The notes beneath the pieces were generated by a model, which saw only the letters and a list, made by a program, of their open reading frames with translations, made no database searches and had not been told where the DNA came from. A DNA stretch of 64,000 bases, from the NCBI GenBank assembly GCA_020746105.1, contig CM036620.1, positions 30,847,916 through 30,911,915 of the forward strand, written 5' to 3'. Position 1 is the stretch's first letter. Each line of letters begins with the position of its first letter. Both the position numbers and the translations under genes were made by a program. Below, piece by piece: positions 24,701 through 36,651 of this stretch. Source of the DNA: Trogon surrucura. Lineage: Eukaryota > Chordata > Aves > Trogoniformes > Trogonidae.

Positions 24701-27700
24701 GTTAAAACAGGCTGTCCCCTCCAGGCACCAGGCAATGCACACTAGGTACAGTGATGGCATGAGGCTTCAGACATGAATTTTTACCTCCCCATTGCTGCTG
24801 ATTTGCATGTAGCAAAACCATGGAGTTAGGAGAAAAATATCAACAGGTTTGAACAGAGTGAAATGCAAAAAACCCATCAATTCTAGATGATTTTCAGGTC
24901 CAAGACTAGATCCTGCCCTCTTCGCCTCAGCAAAGCTTGTTCTCAGTGAGACTAACAGAGTCCTACCTATACTGAAGCCCTGACTGACAAGACACAATTT
25001 GTTGCTGAACAGTTTTACTGGAGAAGATCAACATGAAAGAGCCAGCACATTAGGGGGAATATGATGAATTTATCTGCTGTGAAAAAAATTGCATTCAAAG
25101 TGCAAGAAGGGCAAAAGAGAAATTAAGAGCTGGTTTTTCAATGTGGAAAGTGGGAGTCTCACCCAAGTTTGGAGTGAAGGGGTAATATTTTCACCAACTG
25201 CAAACTTTTAAGCTCAGATGTCTTCACTGAGAATATTTATACATGCATATGTATATGTACACACCCTGTCACTAATCTAAGAAAGACACATATGTACTCA
25301 CATGGTGTCTACCTTTGCCTGAGAGAGGCATCTTTGCCTTCAGAGCAGCTGACCCGATGAAATCTCCCAGCAGATGCCCAGAGCTGCTACAAGCACTGGC
25401 CTCAGCAAACATCAGCTCTGTTGCCTGTTCATTCCCTCTAATGCAATTAGAACAGATTAACATGGGTGACTAGATGTGAAAGACAAATGTACCTCACCAT
25501 CTCTGTCCCACCCGCATTTATTAATTTGAGTCCTGTGCTTTTCATAAAGTTGTTGCTCTCTTGACCTCCCTCAGATGGAGCACCCTTTTTTTGTTGCTTG
25601 AAAATTAAGAAGAGCTCTGGCAGGGACAACAACCAGCTGAAATGGTCAAAAGCAGGAGCCCCATGGCTATACCCCAAAAAGTTTCTTCCACCAAGCAAGA
25701 CATGGGTGGGAACTTCACAGGCTCACTAGTGAGCTAGCAGCTGCTAGATGACAGGTCTTCTCCAAACCATTTCAAAACTGTCAGCATCACTTAGGTGTGT
25801 CACTCCCACTCCGAAATGGGTACAGCCTTCCGGTAATTACTCTGAATGTCCCAGCTTCCCCATGTATTTCCTGTTAGATTTTTATTTTCTTAATTTGACT
25901 TTGTGTTTACATATTCTTACCATATTTAAGTATTTTAAAATACTTCTGAAGCTGCTATGTAGGACTTCTATCTCTATAAATCGAAGAATGTTCTCCATCC
26001 AAATCACTGCTCAGTTTACAAGTAGCCACATTTTTTCAATGCGTATTTTAATATTCCACATTCAGTCCACTCCCTAGCACCCCCAAAGAAAGTAAGACAA
26101 ACTGTGCCCTGTACTTCGTCTGTGATGATGTGGCCTGTAACTCTATGAGTGCAGGTAGCCCAAAAAATGACACATCTCCACTATTTATCCTATTCTTAGT
26201 ACCCAGATGTTTTCTTTCTGTATATTCCCCAACTGGGATGCTGTGATGAGACTGACAGTTCTTTGTGAGGTTCTTAAAAATGTCCATAACTTTCACAGCA
26301 TGGTAGAAGCATGGGTCTGAGAAGGACTGCAGGTGGTTTCCTGGTCTGTCCTTGGCCTCTGTGGGTGGAGGTATCCTGACAGGCTCTGCCTGTTGCCTCT
26401 AGGCAACTTGTTTCAGCACAGAACTATCTATACAGTCTTAGCATAGTAACTGTGGATGTGCCTTCCTGCCAGGTTTTTCTTGTTTTATTTCCAGTGAAGG
26501 GCAGTTGATGCTCATAATTTTTAACAGAATTTAACATGGAATAGATGACTTATATCCTCACATCTGCCAAAAATCCAGACTCAGCAGTTCCAAACCCTTC
26601 TACTTGGGTGAGAGCCTCGCTGTAGAAGCCGTCGCTCCCGCAGACCATCTTAGAACTCCATCGTTTAATGTTTAGCTCCACTAAAAGTGGAGCTCTCCAG
26701 CAGGCTCCATTTCTCCATTCGAAGCTTCACCAAGCTGTGAACAACAGAGGATACCTCCTCATGAATACACTGCGGTTTGCCCTTGGGCAGCACCATCTAG
26801 CTGCTGGCTCAAGAGCAGCACCCACAAGAGCCTTTGGAGCCTTTTCTGCCATATATCCCTGGTGTCCCCAGGCACAACGAGCCCGTGTCCCTCTCAGGAA
26901 CTGTCTGCCCATGGGCAGGGGGGAGGTGAAGTCCTTCACTGCCAGTGGGCAGTGGGACTGCTTATCAGCTGCTTGCATGGTACCTTCCCAGACATCTCCC
27001 TTCTGACCCACCTGGCCTATAACAACCCTCCTCTTGACACCCTCCTATTTTTCCCTCTTTATCCGTCTCCAAACTCATTCAATAAATCTTCCTCTCGCTG
27101 TCTCCAGAATGTCAGATGAAGAACAATCTTTCTTGGTATTTGCTGCAAAATTTAACCCCTGTTTTCTCTGCTTAGTTTTCCTAAATCAGCTGTGCCCTTT
27201 CCTACCCATCTTCCCAAGCTGTGATGTGTCCCCCAGAGTCTCCGCAATGCCTATTAAATCCTGGTTTGCTTCTGTGCTGAGTGTCCAAATACGTCCTGTT
27301 TATTTTCTCTACTTCTGGCATGATTTCTGAAGGAATTAAAACCAAATCTGTTTGTCTTTGCTAAACCCCTCTGCTGATAAGGGTATTAGGGATGTTATTT
27401 ACAAACAGAAAAGCAAGGCAAAGTGGGACTGAAAGTAAAAATCTCATAAAGCAGGTCCCTAATTTGAGATGTCCTAAAAGCATCCAGCAGCTGAATTTTC
27501 TGAAAATGCCAGATAGCATGTGTGCCCCTTAAGCTGCTTCAGTTTAGGGACCTCTGATCAGTGGTATCAACACTTCCCTGACACTGCAGAAAACTGAGAA
27601 TGCTGTCACACAGGTGAGGAGCCCATCCACAGATTTTTGCTGGATGGAAATAAAATAAATACATTCCAGACTATCTAGCACTCAGAGCCTGCAACCACAG

Positions 27701-30700
27701 ACAATCTCCTTATCTCACAGCAATCACTTTTTAATGTATCTTTTAATTTTTCAGAAATGGAATTAGTAAGGCAGAGATCATCCCAAGAGCAACACTTTTT
27801 TTTAAACTTTTTTTCAGGTACATAAAATTATTTTTTCCTTGTCTCTCAACACCCCATTAAAGGAAGGAGAAGATGGGACAGGTCGTCACCACAGAGCAGC
27901 GCTGTGGCTATTTTTCATTTTGACAGCCAGTGACATATTACGTTGGAGGCACCCGCTGCATGGAAAGGCGCGCAACGCCGATTTAAGGCTGAGCACTGGC
28001 CACACTTTGCCTGCCAGACCCCAGCCCTGTCCCGAGGCACCTCCTGATGCCAGCAACCAAGAGCGAGTCCCACCTGCTGCCACATCACCCTGCTGCCCAC
28101 CAGAAAGGGGAGAAGGATGGTACATTTTGCCCTTGGAATAAAGGCTGGCAAGAGCGAAAGCTGTGCCAAAGAGCTGTGAAAGGCAGCCAGCTTTTCCCCA
28201 CTGTCCAACCATCCTCAAAGACGACAGGATTTGGTGGTTTTTTTTAAGTTGCTCAGAGTGGCAAGGACTTCTGCTGGTCCTTGGAGCTGGAGAGCCCTAC
28301 CAGTCTACTCTTCTTGTTCTTCAAATTCTCAGACAAAAATGTATCTTTTAATACGTATAATGTGGTGACTGTGTGTCTGATACGTGCCTGAATCTTTCAG
28401 TAGAGTTTTTCTACAGCTCTTTGAATAAGGGAGGAAGGACGACTGTATATAACATTCCCACATTCACAAAAACACACACACGCACAAAAAAACCTCACCA
28501 AAACCAAAACAGGACTGAATGCATAGCTCCTTTCCCAAGCTGCCAAACTCCAGGCTATTGCCAGGTTGTATCTGAAATCAGACCTCTTGCCCCCATGGAG
28601 ATATGGTGCTGACTCCCTGCCTAAAACAGTAGCAAGCATGAAAGAAAAAATCAAAGCAAACTGACAGCTCAGCTAGGACCACAGATGAACTGCTCTGCCG
28701 GAGAAGGAAATCAAAAGAGACAAAGACAGCTATAACATTTTTCTTCTTTATACATTGCTTCTAGATTAGAACACTTGCCCTAACGAGATCACGGGTAAGC
28801 AAGCATTTACATTGCTTTTGAACACCATTTAGCTGCTTAAATGCATGCTGTAAAGCAGTTAGCTTTGCACATAGCTTTTATTTATAGGGCAAAATTGATT
28901 TAAGCAGAATTTAACTCAATGTAATTGTGCCTCCACTAAGGGTATGAACAAACATGACACTTTCTGCTCAGGGACTGAGAGTCTCCGAATCACGCGGGCA
29001 ACGGCAACTCTGTAATTAGGTTTGGGCTTCTCACCTGGATGCGCTGGGAGAAGGGAATCCAAAAAGATAAGTCCCACTGAGCTTGTTAAAAAGGCAAATG
29101 ATGATTAAACATTTAAAGGCAGAGTTCTTCATGAGCCGCACAACCATGCAATCCCTGCCTTTCCTAGCTCCTGCCCGGCACGTAGCTAGGGATCCTTCCA
29201 AGTGCCAGCATTTGCTGTATCTCAACCTGGGTCTCTGCACATCTCCCCGTGTAGCTGTTTCATCAGATTCTGCTGCTCTTCCCTCAGCACCTTTCCCTTT
29301 GCAGGACTTACTTAGGAGCCAGTGTCCATATCTGCCAGGAATTACAGGTTGTGCTGCAAAAAGTTGTGCATCTCCTTGGCTTCTCAAAGTCAACAGCAAG
29401 ATATTTTCCCTCCTACTTGTGAGGTGAATCATATAAAATTACCAAATTCCTGAAATCTGAAGTTGTATGTTTAATCTACATGTTGGAGAATAAGTAACTA
29501 AAAGTGACCAGTACTGACTCTCTGAGACTGTCATTAGTAACACCAGAGGACATCAAGCTCACCTGAAGCAAAGCCACCTTTCCTCGGTGCCTAACTAGAG
29601 ACACAGGAAGCCTACCATCAGTCACCTAATTTGAAAATATTGTTACATGAGATAAGTGTTCCATCACTCCTTCATCTTCTCTTACTCCAATTTTCCAAGG
29701 AAGCTGGAGGAAGTTCCCAAGAAGAAAAGACACTGAGCACCTCTCAGCGACCAGCACCTGTAGGAATTTAGCCCTTCATCATTCATCTCCAATTTGTAGT
29801 TGACCAAAAGTCATGTCCAGGGACACAGGAGTCAGTGGCCCTTGAAAACAAACCACCATTCAAATTGGGACAATTTTCTCACACAAAAAGTTGCAGCCTC
29901 AGTGGAAACAATTTAATTATGGCTCTGAATTCGGTTATGCACAGAACTTTTAAGTCAGTTGAATTTCACCCAGCAATTTAGGGGAAATGTGTAGCAAATA
30001 TAAACCTGCTTATTATTCAGTGTGGGGTGAAGGAGGAAAAACTATTTGCACTGTATGTCTTTCCGAATGTTTCACGTGGGGTTTGAGGGGGCCAGGTACG
30101 CTATATTTCTTTAGATAGTCAGTGTCAGGTTTGCTTGTTGTGTCAGGATGAAATTTTGGCTCATGCTATGGCCATCCATCAGGACACCCTGATGTCCTTC
30201 ACAGGGAGTGAGCTTTCCCCCTAGCAGAGGGGTCAGGCCCACGCTCTTTTAAAACCGTTGATCTAATTGTGTGCAATTACATGTTGTATGCACAAATACT
30301 CTAATTGCCAAGTGACAAGATGCCTTCCATGTGACATTTTGCCCATGAAAGGTTTGCCTTGCCTCAGCGCCCACTGGGGAAATACGAAATACCGCTCCAG
30401 CCATGACCTGCAGTGACTCCCCAAGCTCCTGTCCTGCAGTAACACTGTGCCACATCAGGCCCCCGGACTCTCCTGCTATTAACCCTCAGCTCAGAGAGTT
30501 ATACTGAGGCAGATTATTCCATTCCCAGAAGATCTCAAAAGGAACAAAAGCTATTCCTGACAAAGATAGCAGCAGACACACGTAGTCCAGAGAGGTTTTT
30601 TTCTGGGAGGATTCTTGATGCATTTAATCAATTGAAATATCTTTTTTTGTTTGTTTGCTTTCATTGCTTACAGATGCAAAGACCAACTGAGAAGAAAAAT

Positions 30701-31605
30701 GGTGAGGTTGGGATATTCCCTGGAAACAGCTCCAAAATACCACTAGAACAAAGTCCATTTCAGTGCATTTCTGAGGAAGCTGCATATCTGTTCCTTACTG
30801 TATATCTGTTCCTTACAGCACATACTTTTTTTTTTTGAAAAATACATGCAACTGCAGGCTAGAAACAGCATGTTTGAGAGGTAAAAGGCTTTTTCTCCCC
30901 TGCCTCTTTAAGGGTGAAATGGTGTGGGGTGTTTTAAGTCACTCATGCCTATGGTCAAGTTCAGGCAATTTTTTCTCCTTGTTTGGTAGGTAGCAAAGCA
31001 GAATGGGTCAAATTTTCTTATTCAGTAAATACCTTGAAGCCGATATAGCTATTCCGAGAGAAATTAGGTCTCTGTCCCTCTCATTAGGCTGCTAACGGAT
31101 ACCATGAAATGCACCTTGTAGAGAGAGTTGCGTTTGACAGGCATGCACAACAGAAAGCTGTTGATTTGGAAGCCAAAAGATCCTGTGGTCTGTCAAAATG
31201 TAGCAGGACTACGGGAGGGCGCCGGGTCAGTGAGGAGGCTTGTAGGTCAAGATAGCTGAGCACAACCCCGCCAAGCAGGGGAGGCTCCAGTAAGTGTGCC
31301 TTGTGCTCCAGGAGGCGAGACAGTACTGCTGGTTCAGCAGGACTGCTCCTCAGTTTATTGAGCCTGGTGATTACAACAGGCTGTCATTAGGGCAGTAAAG
31401 TTAAAAAAAAAAAAAAAAAGTATAGAAAAGTGAACCACACCTATGACAGGAAGCATTTCAAAAATGCGTGCTTCTCTCACATTCATACGTGTAGGTCAGA
31501 TACGCATGAGCTGTCGCTGTCTTATCTTTAGTACAGGAGCACTGTTGGAAAAGAAAAGAACCCCAGCTCAAACTCTTGCTTGTCGGTTTGGGATTGCTTT
31601 TGTTC
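21793..31605. other. Non-coding stretch, no gene recognised
   Basis: Nearly 10 kb without a supported exon, RNA gene or transposon. The patch at about 22,470-22,750 is high-complexity AT-rich DNA that looks constrained. An 18-base-period duplication (ATATCTGTTCCTTAC twice) lies at 30784-30816, and A17 at 31403-31419. Open frames here (for example 159 codons on minus, 22481-22960) show no family resemblance. Confidence 0.6.
30784..30816. repeat. Short tandem duplication
   Basis: ATATCTGTTCCTTAC occurs twice with an 18-base period (30784-30798 and 30802-30816), separated by TGT. Confidence 0.85.
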
Positions 31606-31890
31606 TTTCCTTCTTTCTTTCTTTCTTTCTCTCTTTCTCTGTTTGTCTCTCTCTCTCTCCCTCAACCCCTCTTTCTTTACTTTTCTCTTTTCTTTTCTTT
31701 TCTTTTCTTTTCTTTTCTTTTCTTTTCTTTTCTTTTCTTTTCTTTTCTTTTCTTTTCTTTTCTTTTCTTTTCTTTTCTTTTCTTTTCTTTTCTTTTCTTT
31801 TCTTTTCTTTTCTTTTCTTTTCTTTTCTTTTCTTTTCTTTTCTTTTTTCTTCCCTCCCTCCCTCTCTTCCCGTCTTTTTTTTTTTTTTTT
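31606..31890. repeat. Pyrimidine tract with (TTTTC)31
   Basis: A nearly unbroken pyrimidine tract. It begins with CTTT units and CT-rich DNA, contains 31 perfect TTTTC units at 31688-31842 (155 bases, no interruption), then CCCTCCCTCCC and a T-run ending near 31891. The complement is (GAAAA)31. Phe/Leu-rich and Lys/Glu/Arg-rich open frames through it are artefacts. Confidence 0.98.
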
Positions 31891-32930
31891 TATTTTACCC
31901 ACCCAGTTACCCAGATTTGCATCTGCTTGCTCATGCAAAGGGAAGAGAAAGCTGTGCTGCCACTGAAACTAAGAGCTGGCACGGCAGGGTCCTGCCAAAA
32001 CCAGCCACCTGCTTTTTCCAGCCAGGAAAGATACATAGGCACAGCAGGGATCTGACCCATGCGAAGAAGGGGCACCTCACCCAGCACAATGCAAATACCG
32101 GAGAAAAGCACAGAGAGGCCCATCCGAACCCTGTTGATGCTGTGCCGTGGCTAGGCAGAAAAAGATGGTGCAGGGGATGAGGCATCCCTGCAGGTACTCG
32201 ATGAGCAGCTTGGAGAGAAGACAGAACTTTTCACCTGCTCATTCCTGGTAATGTCAGCTGGATGTGCCACACAGGGGGAAGAAGCAACCCTAGGCTTTAA
32301 TAAATACGCAGACTTAAAGGAGTTCGAAATACTGATTAAAACCTGCTGGAAATAAAGCAAGTTCTGTGAAAGCGCAAAAAATCTGGCAAAACTGAGACAG
32401 ATCTTGACCATTCTCGGCAGAGTCCGAGCCTATTTGCACAGGTTTAGGCTGCACGAAACACTGCTGAAGTCAATTCTGCAGAAGCAAACAACAAAGACCT
32501 TTGTCTAGAAAACCCGTGTATTTTCCTACAGGATGAGGGTAGCTAAACCAGCACCTTTGGGAGAGCAAGCTGCCTGGCACGGGTTCAGGCATGACACTCT
32601 TCCGTCAGCGCAGCGCTATCTTAGCAAGTTGTAAGGACAACCTTTTATTTCCGGTCTGCTGAAATGCTTCAGAGAAATTAAAGCAAAACCAAAACCCAGA
32701 GAACAACCTGTGATGTGAAAAACAAATTACTCAGCGATGACCCGAACTTCCTAGAAATCACTCTGATCTGCACCAAGCACATGAGAACTGGCACCTTGCT
32801 AAAGACCTTTCTCACCAGCCTTCCCCAGGCAGGAGACAGGTGAGGAATTGGCTTCTCCTCGGTATTGCTGATGAGCACAGCACCTGCAGACCCCCTCCTG
32901 CCACCCCGGTGGTGAAGGACACATCCATGG
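31891..32930. other. Non-coding stretch upstream of the CpG island
   Basis: Nothing recognisable; moderate GC. Sequence shifts to CpG-rich composition near 32,930-33,020. Confidence 0.55.
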
Positions 32931-33980
32931 GTGCGAGTGAGTCCAGCGGGGAAGCTAATGCTCTCCTAAAATCCCTCCCTCACCCCAAGACACCTCCGGG
33001 GGAGGTGTCTTGTAGAGCATCCCGGGGACGGCGCGGTGGAGCGCAGTGCTCCGGGTCAGCCGGCGCTCAGGACTCCGCGGCGGTGTTTCGGCAATGCGAA
33101 ACCCCAGCGTCGGTTCCCACAGAGGCGGTTTTGCATACTCCTGCTCCCCGCAGCCTCCCGGCTGGAAAGGCTCCAGCTCCTCTGGAGAAGGAGGGCGGCT
33201 GGGCGGTGTGCGGATGGGACCGCGGCGGGCAACCTGTCACCCATCGGCGAGGGCTGGCAGGCCGGGGAGGCGCCGACCCCCGCTGCCGGGGCTGCGGGGC
33301 TGAGACCGGCAGCCGGAGCTCCTGCTGCTGCTCCGGCTGCCGCGGGCACGAAACCATTTGTCCAGCAGAGAGGAATAAAACCGGAGTTTGGGAGCGCTGC
33401 AGCGGGATTTACACAGAGACGGGTGTTCGCCCGGATGGCCCGGGACTCACTTTTGGGAAAACCTGGAGAGGATTTTCCGCCTTGATTTTTTTTCCTTTCT
33501 TTTTTTGGCTTTTCTTTTTAGCTTGACAGCCGGTTGCCGGTCGGCGTTACCGGCAGACCCCCTTCCCCGCCCCGCCGCCGCCAAGCCCCCAGACGCAGCC
33601 GGGGGAACGCAGCCCGAGGGAGGAGCCGCGGTCCCCGCAACCGCCCGGCCCGTGGCGACAGCAGGCGGGCTCCCGCGGCCGTGGGAAAGCGACGCCGGTC
33701 CCCGCGGAGGGAGCAGGGGAGGGGGGGATGCAGGAAGGGGGCAGGGGCCGTGCCCCGGGGGCTGCCGCTGGCGGGCGGCGCCCCGCACCCCACAGACCCG
33801 CCAGCCGGGAAGACAAGGGGAGGGAGGGAGTGGGGAAAAAATTAAAATAATCCCCAAAAGGCCCCGGAGCGGCAACAACCGGAAAAAAAAAGCGGCGGGC
33901 GGGGACAGGGACAGTGACGGGGCCGCCCCCGCCCGTTTCCCGCTGCACGGGGGCGCGCGGCACCGCGTGGCGGCAGGCGA

Positions 33981-34025
33981 GGCGGGGCGGGGGGGGGGGT
34001 CGGGGGGTGTCGGGGCGGGGGTGTG
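33981..34025 (+). promoter_or_regulatory. G-quadruplex-prone run in the core-promoter region
   Basis: Successive G-runs (GGGG, G11, G6, GGGG, GGGGG) separated by one to four bases on the plus strand meet the usual G-quadruplex pattern several times over. It lies roughly 90-130 bases upstream of the inferred start site. Confidence 0.75.
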
Positions 34026-34052
34026 TTGCGCTCGCGGGGCGGTACGGCGCGC

Positions 34053-34143
34053 GGGGCGGGCACCGACGTCAGGGCGCCGCGTGCATATTGATGCGGGGGC
34101 CCGGCCGCTTTCGTCAAGGAGCAGAAGGAAGCAAGATGGCGGC
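34053..34143 (+). promoter_or_regulatory. Core promoter: GC box, CRE-like site, TATA-like and YY1 element
   Basis: In order: GC box GGGGCGGGC at about 34053, CRE-like CGACGTCA at 34064-34071, a weak TATA-like GCATATTGA near 34083-34091, and CAAGATGGCGGC at 34132-34143. The last matches the YY1 element typical of the first 50 bases downstream of mammalian and avian start sites, so transcription probably begins around 34,100-34,130. The ATG inside it opens only a four-codon frame (MAAQ, stop at 34148-34150), which would act as a tiny upstream ORF if transcribed. Confidence 0.7.
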
Positions 34144-34334
34144 CCAGTAGAGGAGGGGAGCGCGGCGCCCGGCTGTGCGTGCTGGATGTCGGCAAGGCTG
34201 AGGGACGCGGCAGAGGTCAGAGCGGGCTCCCCGCGCCGGCCGCCTTCCCCCCGCACCCCGGCGGGTGCCGCGGGGACCGTGCCGAGACGCGCCGGGTGGC
34301 GGCGGGGGGTGGGCGCCGCCGCGGCTCCCCCAAC

Positions 34335-34712
34335 ATGGCTGACTTGACAGAGGCGGCGGGGGGCGCCGCGGGCCCCCGCCGCACCCTCCCCGCGGGGCCG
34401 GCCCCCAACTTTGCCTCGCCGCCCCTCCCCGCGCCTTTGTCTGCGCCGCGGCGGCGGGGGGACGGAGCGGAGCGGGGGGGGGGGTGGTACGGGACACGGC
34501 GGCCGGAGGGTCCCTTCGAGCCCCCGCCGGCCGGCGGCTCCCCTCCGCTGTCCCCTCCGCCGCTTCGCCCCGCGGGGACCGGCTTTCCCATCCCGCGGGT
34601 CGCCCCCGTGTGGAGCGCGCTCCGGGGGGGGCCGGGGCTTTGTGCCGCTCCCCGGCCCCGGGCGGACACAAAGGCGGGCGCAGCCCCGGGGGAAGGGGGA
34701 GAGGGGGCTTGA
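34335..34712 (+). CDS. Candidate first coding exon, GC-rich open frame (unrecognised)
   Basis: The ATG at 34335 has an optimal start context (AAC before, G after: CCAACATGGCTGAC) and lies about 200 bases downstream of the inferred start site. It opens 125 codons starting MADLTEAAGGAAG and ending at TGA 34710-34712. Composition is Pro/Ala/Gly/Arg-rich, as any frame in a CpG island would be, and I recognise no domain. I see no strong GTRAGT donor inside, so a spliced product cannot be reconstructed. The ATG could equally be part of a second YY1-like site (ACATGGCTG) in a 5' UTR. An earlier ATG at 34186 (MSARLRDAAE, poor context) is in another frame. This is low-confidence, listed because its start context and position fit a real start. 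Confidence 0.15.
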   Translation: MADLTEAAGGAAGPRRTLPAGPAPNFASPPLPAPLSAPRRRGDGAERGGGWYGTRRPEGPFEPPPAGGSPPLSPPPLRPAGTGFPIPRVAPVWSALRGGPGLCAAPRPRADTKAGAAPGEGGEGA

Positions 34713-34797
34713 GGAGTTGGGTGGTGTTTCGGGTTTTTTTTGTGGGGGGGAGGTGGCGGACACACGACGAAACTGGGTGCTGGGGAGCAAGGGAGAA

Positions 34798-34820
34798 GTG
34801 TGTGTGTGTGTGTGCGTGCG
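34798..34820. repeat. (GT)n with GCGTGCG end
   Basis: About eight GT units then GCGTGCG, inside the CpG island downstream of the inferred start site. Confidence 0.9.
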
Positions 34821-36651
34821 GGTTGGGGGGAGAGCGTCTCGTTGCGAGGCCTTCCTTTTTCTGTGCGATGTACACGCGCGTTTTGTCCGCCTTGCTAAAT
34901 CCTTGCACAGTGTGGCCGCGGGAAGGAGGAAAAAAAGAAAAAAAGAAAAAAAAGGAACGGGGGGAGGTGGAGGGGGAAATGAGTTTCTCGTGCGTGTTCC
35001 CCTAAAATAAGGCGCTTTCGGCGAGGTCAGCCTTGTTCCCCGCCAGATGACAGACAAGAGCAACAACCTCGCCGCGTTCGTGAGTCGGACGCGCCGGCAC
35101 TGCGTGCTCGCATCGTGGCGTTAAATCACCCCCTTCCCTTAGACACCGACAGTCATTTTCGTGCCCTTAGTCAAAAGAAGGCTTTTCGGCTTGCGGTTTG
35201 TGTCTTGGAAATTCGGCAGACCCTTTTTCTGCTAAGCAATTTTCCTTTCCAGAGAGTGAGGTGAAGGGAGAAGTGATGTGGTCTAGCGTGCTTCCATTGA
35301 AATGTTGCAGCCGAAGATCTCGTCACAAGATTTGTTTTCCGTGATGAACGGCATGCAAATGTGTAGCCTTTGAGCAGTGATCAGCAGCTCTGAATATCAG
35401 TTCAGCGTAGGGGCTTTTTTTCCTTTTTTTTAAAAATTTTTCCTCCTGTTTTTGCATGTGAAGTTTAGGAGTTTCAGACACTAGGAGATACTGTCCTAGT
35501 GAAAGCAGGTCAGTGGGTGTTGTTTGTCAGCTAATGAGGCCATTCTATTTGCATGTTAATGAAAGGTTGACTTAGTGCAGCAGGGGGTGAGTGTAGTAAC
35601 ATGTATATTCACTTGTGTATCTGCATGTGTATTTCACTACGGCACTTTCTCTGGAGGTTGTAAACTTCAAAGCAGGAGGTAGTTGCCGAAGATATTCAAC
35701 AGGGAGCTGTTAATGGTCAAGAGTAACGTATAAACTCGAGTTAAAGGAGGATCTGACTAAATAAAAGGTGGCAAAACCGACACCCTGGTACATGCAGTGT
35801 TCTTGTAAGAGACACCCTCAGCACCACAGGTTGACCATGGTTTATAAATCATTCCTTGCCTTATCCTCTGGGAGTTGGGCAATTTTCCTCAGGTGGTGTG
35901 TGTTGAACGTATTGGTTCCTTTTACAGTAGCCACAGAAAGGGAGCATGGCTGTTTGAGCCCTTAGGGATGCTGGTTCCTCAACTACCATTACGTCCCAAA
36001 ACTTTTTTCGTTCTTGGTGGGATTTTATTTTCCTGGTCACTTCACAATTCATTTCTCACACCCCTCCAAGTAAAGGTAAGCCTGTGTGGCTTCTATGTAG
36101 ATTACCATTTGTATATCGTTGCTAAAGGTCCATGACTAACAATGGTCAGGTAACAGTTTTTAATAGAAAGTCATACAGAAACACTGCTACTTTCAGCTCA
36201 TTCTCTCTCAAACATCTGGCACTTTGGTTGCTGCTGTCCTTTGACACTTGTTTCTCAGTTGCTAAACATCTGGTTTGTTGTTGGGTGGTTTTTTTTTTTG
36301 CAACAGACTCAAAACTAGATACAAAAACTGATACTGTTTTGCTCTATCTGCGTTAAGACAGTTTTGAATATTTCTTTTCCTGCTTCAAAATGACATTCTT
36401 TCTATTATTGTATTTAAGTCAGTTATGTCATGAAAACACTGGTAAATCTAGCAACTCAAGGACTTTTTGGTCTGCCAGATCTGCTGCTGTTAACTTTGAA
36501 AGAATGTACGTCTTGGATTGTATCCTGCGCAAAACCAACAATTTGCAACCCATGTAAATAAATCACCGTTGGGCAGTATGTTGTCTCTTTTCCTCAGTGT
36601 CACAAAAAGCATAGTGTGAACCCTGACAGAGAAGTCAGAAAACACTTAAAT

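Larger units (their letters stand above)
32930..35115. promoter_or_regulatory. CpG island (promoter of an unassigned gene)
   Basis: About 2.2 kb with very high GC and undepleted CpG, flanked on both sides by ordinary CpG-poor DNA. In vertebrates such an island almost always marks a promoter and first exon. Inside are repeated GGGGCGGGG boxes, a CRE-like site, a G-rich run, a YY1-type element and several ATGs in GC-rich frames. Transition out of the island is at about 35,115, after GAGTCGGACGCGCCGGCACTG. The 539-codon minus frame (33447-35066) and the 319-codon plus frame (33388-34347) are expected from the lack of AT-rich stop codons and are not called. Direction is inferred as plus from the order CRE, TATA-like, YY1. 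Confidence 0.92.

Noticed and set aside
31443-32180. 245-codon Phe-rich frame and its 136-codon Lys/Glu/Arg-rich antisense frame
   Set aside because: Both are translations of the (TTTTC)31 repeat and flanking pyrimidine tract.
33388-34347. 319-codon plus-strand open frame
   Set aside because: It starts well upstream of the inferred transcription start, crosses the core promoter and G-run, and has the same GC-rich low-complexity composition.
33447-35066. 539-codon minus-strand open frame
   Set aside because: It lies wholly in the CpG island, is Pro/Arg/Ala low-complexity and overlaps long frames on the other strand. Absence of stops is expected from GC content.
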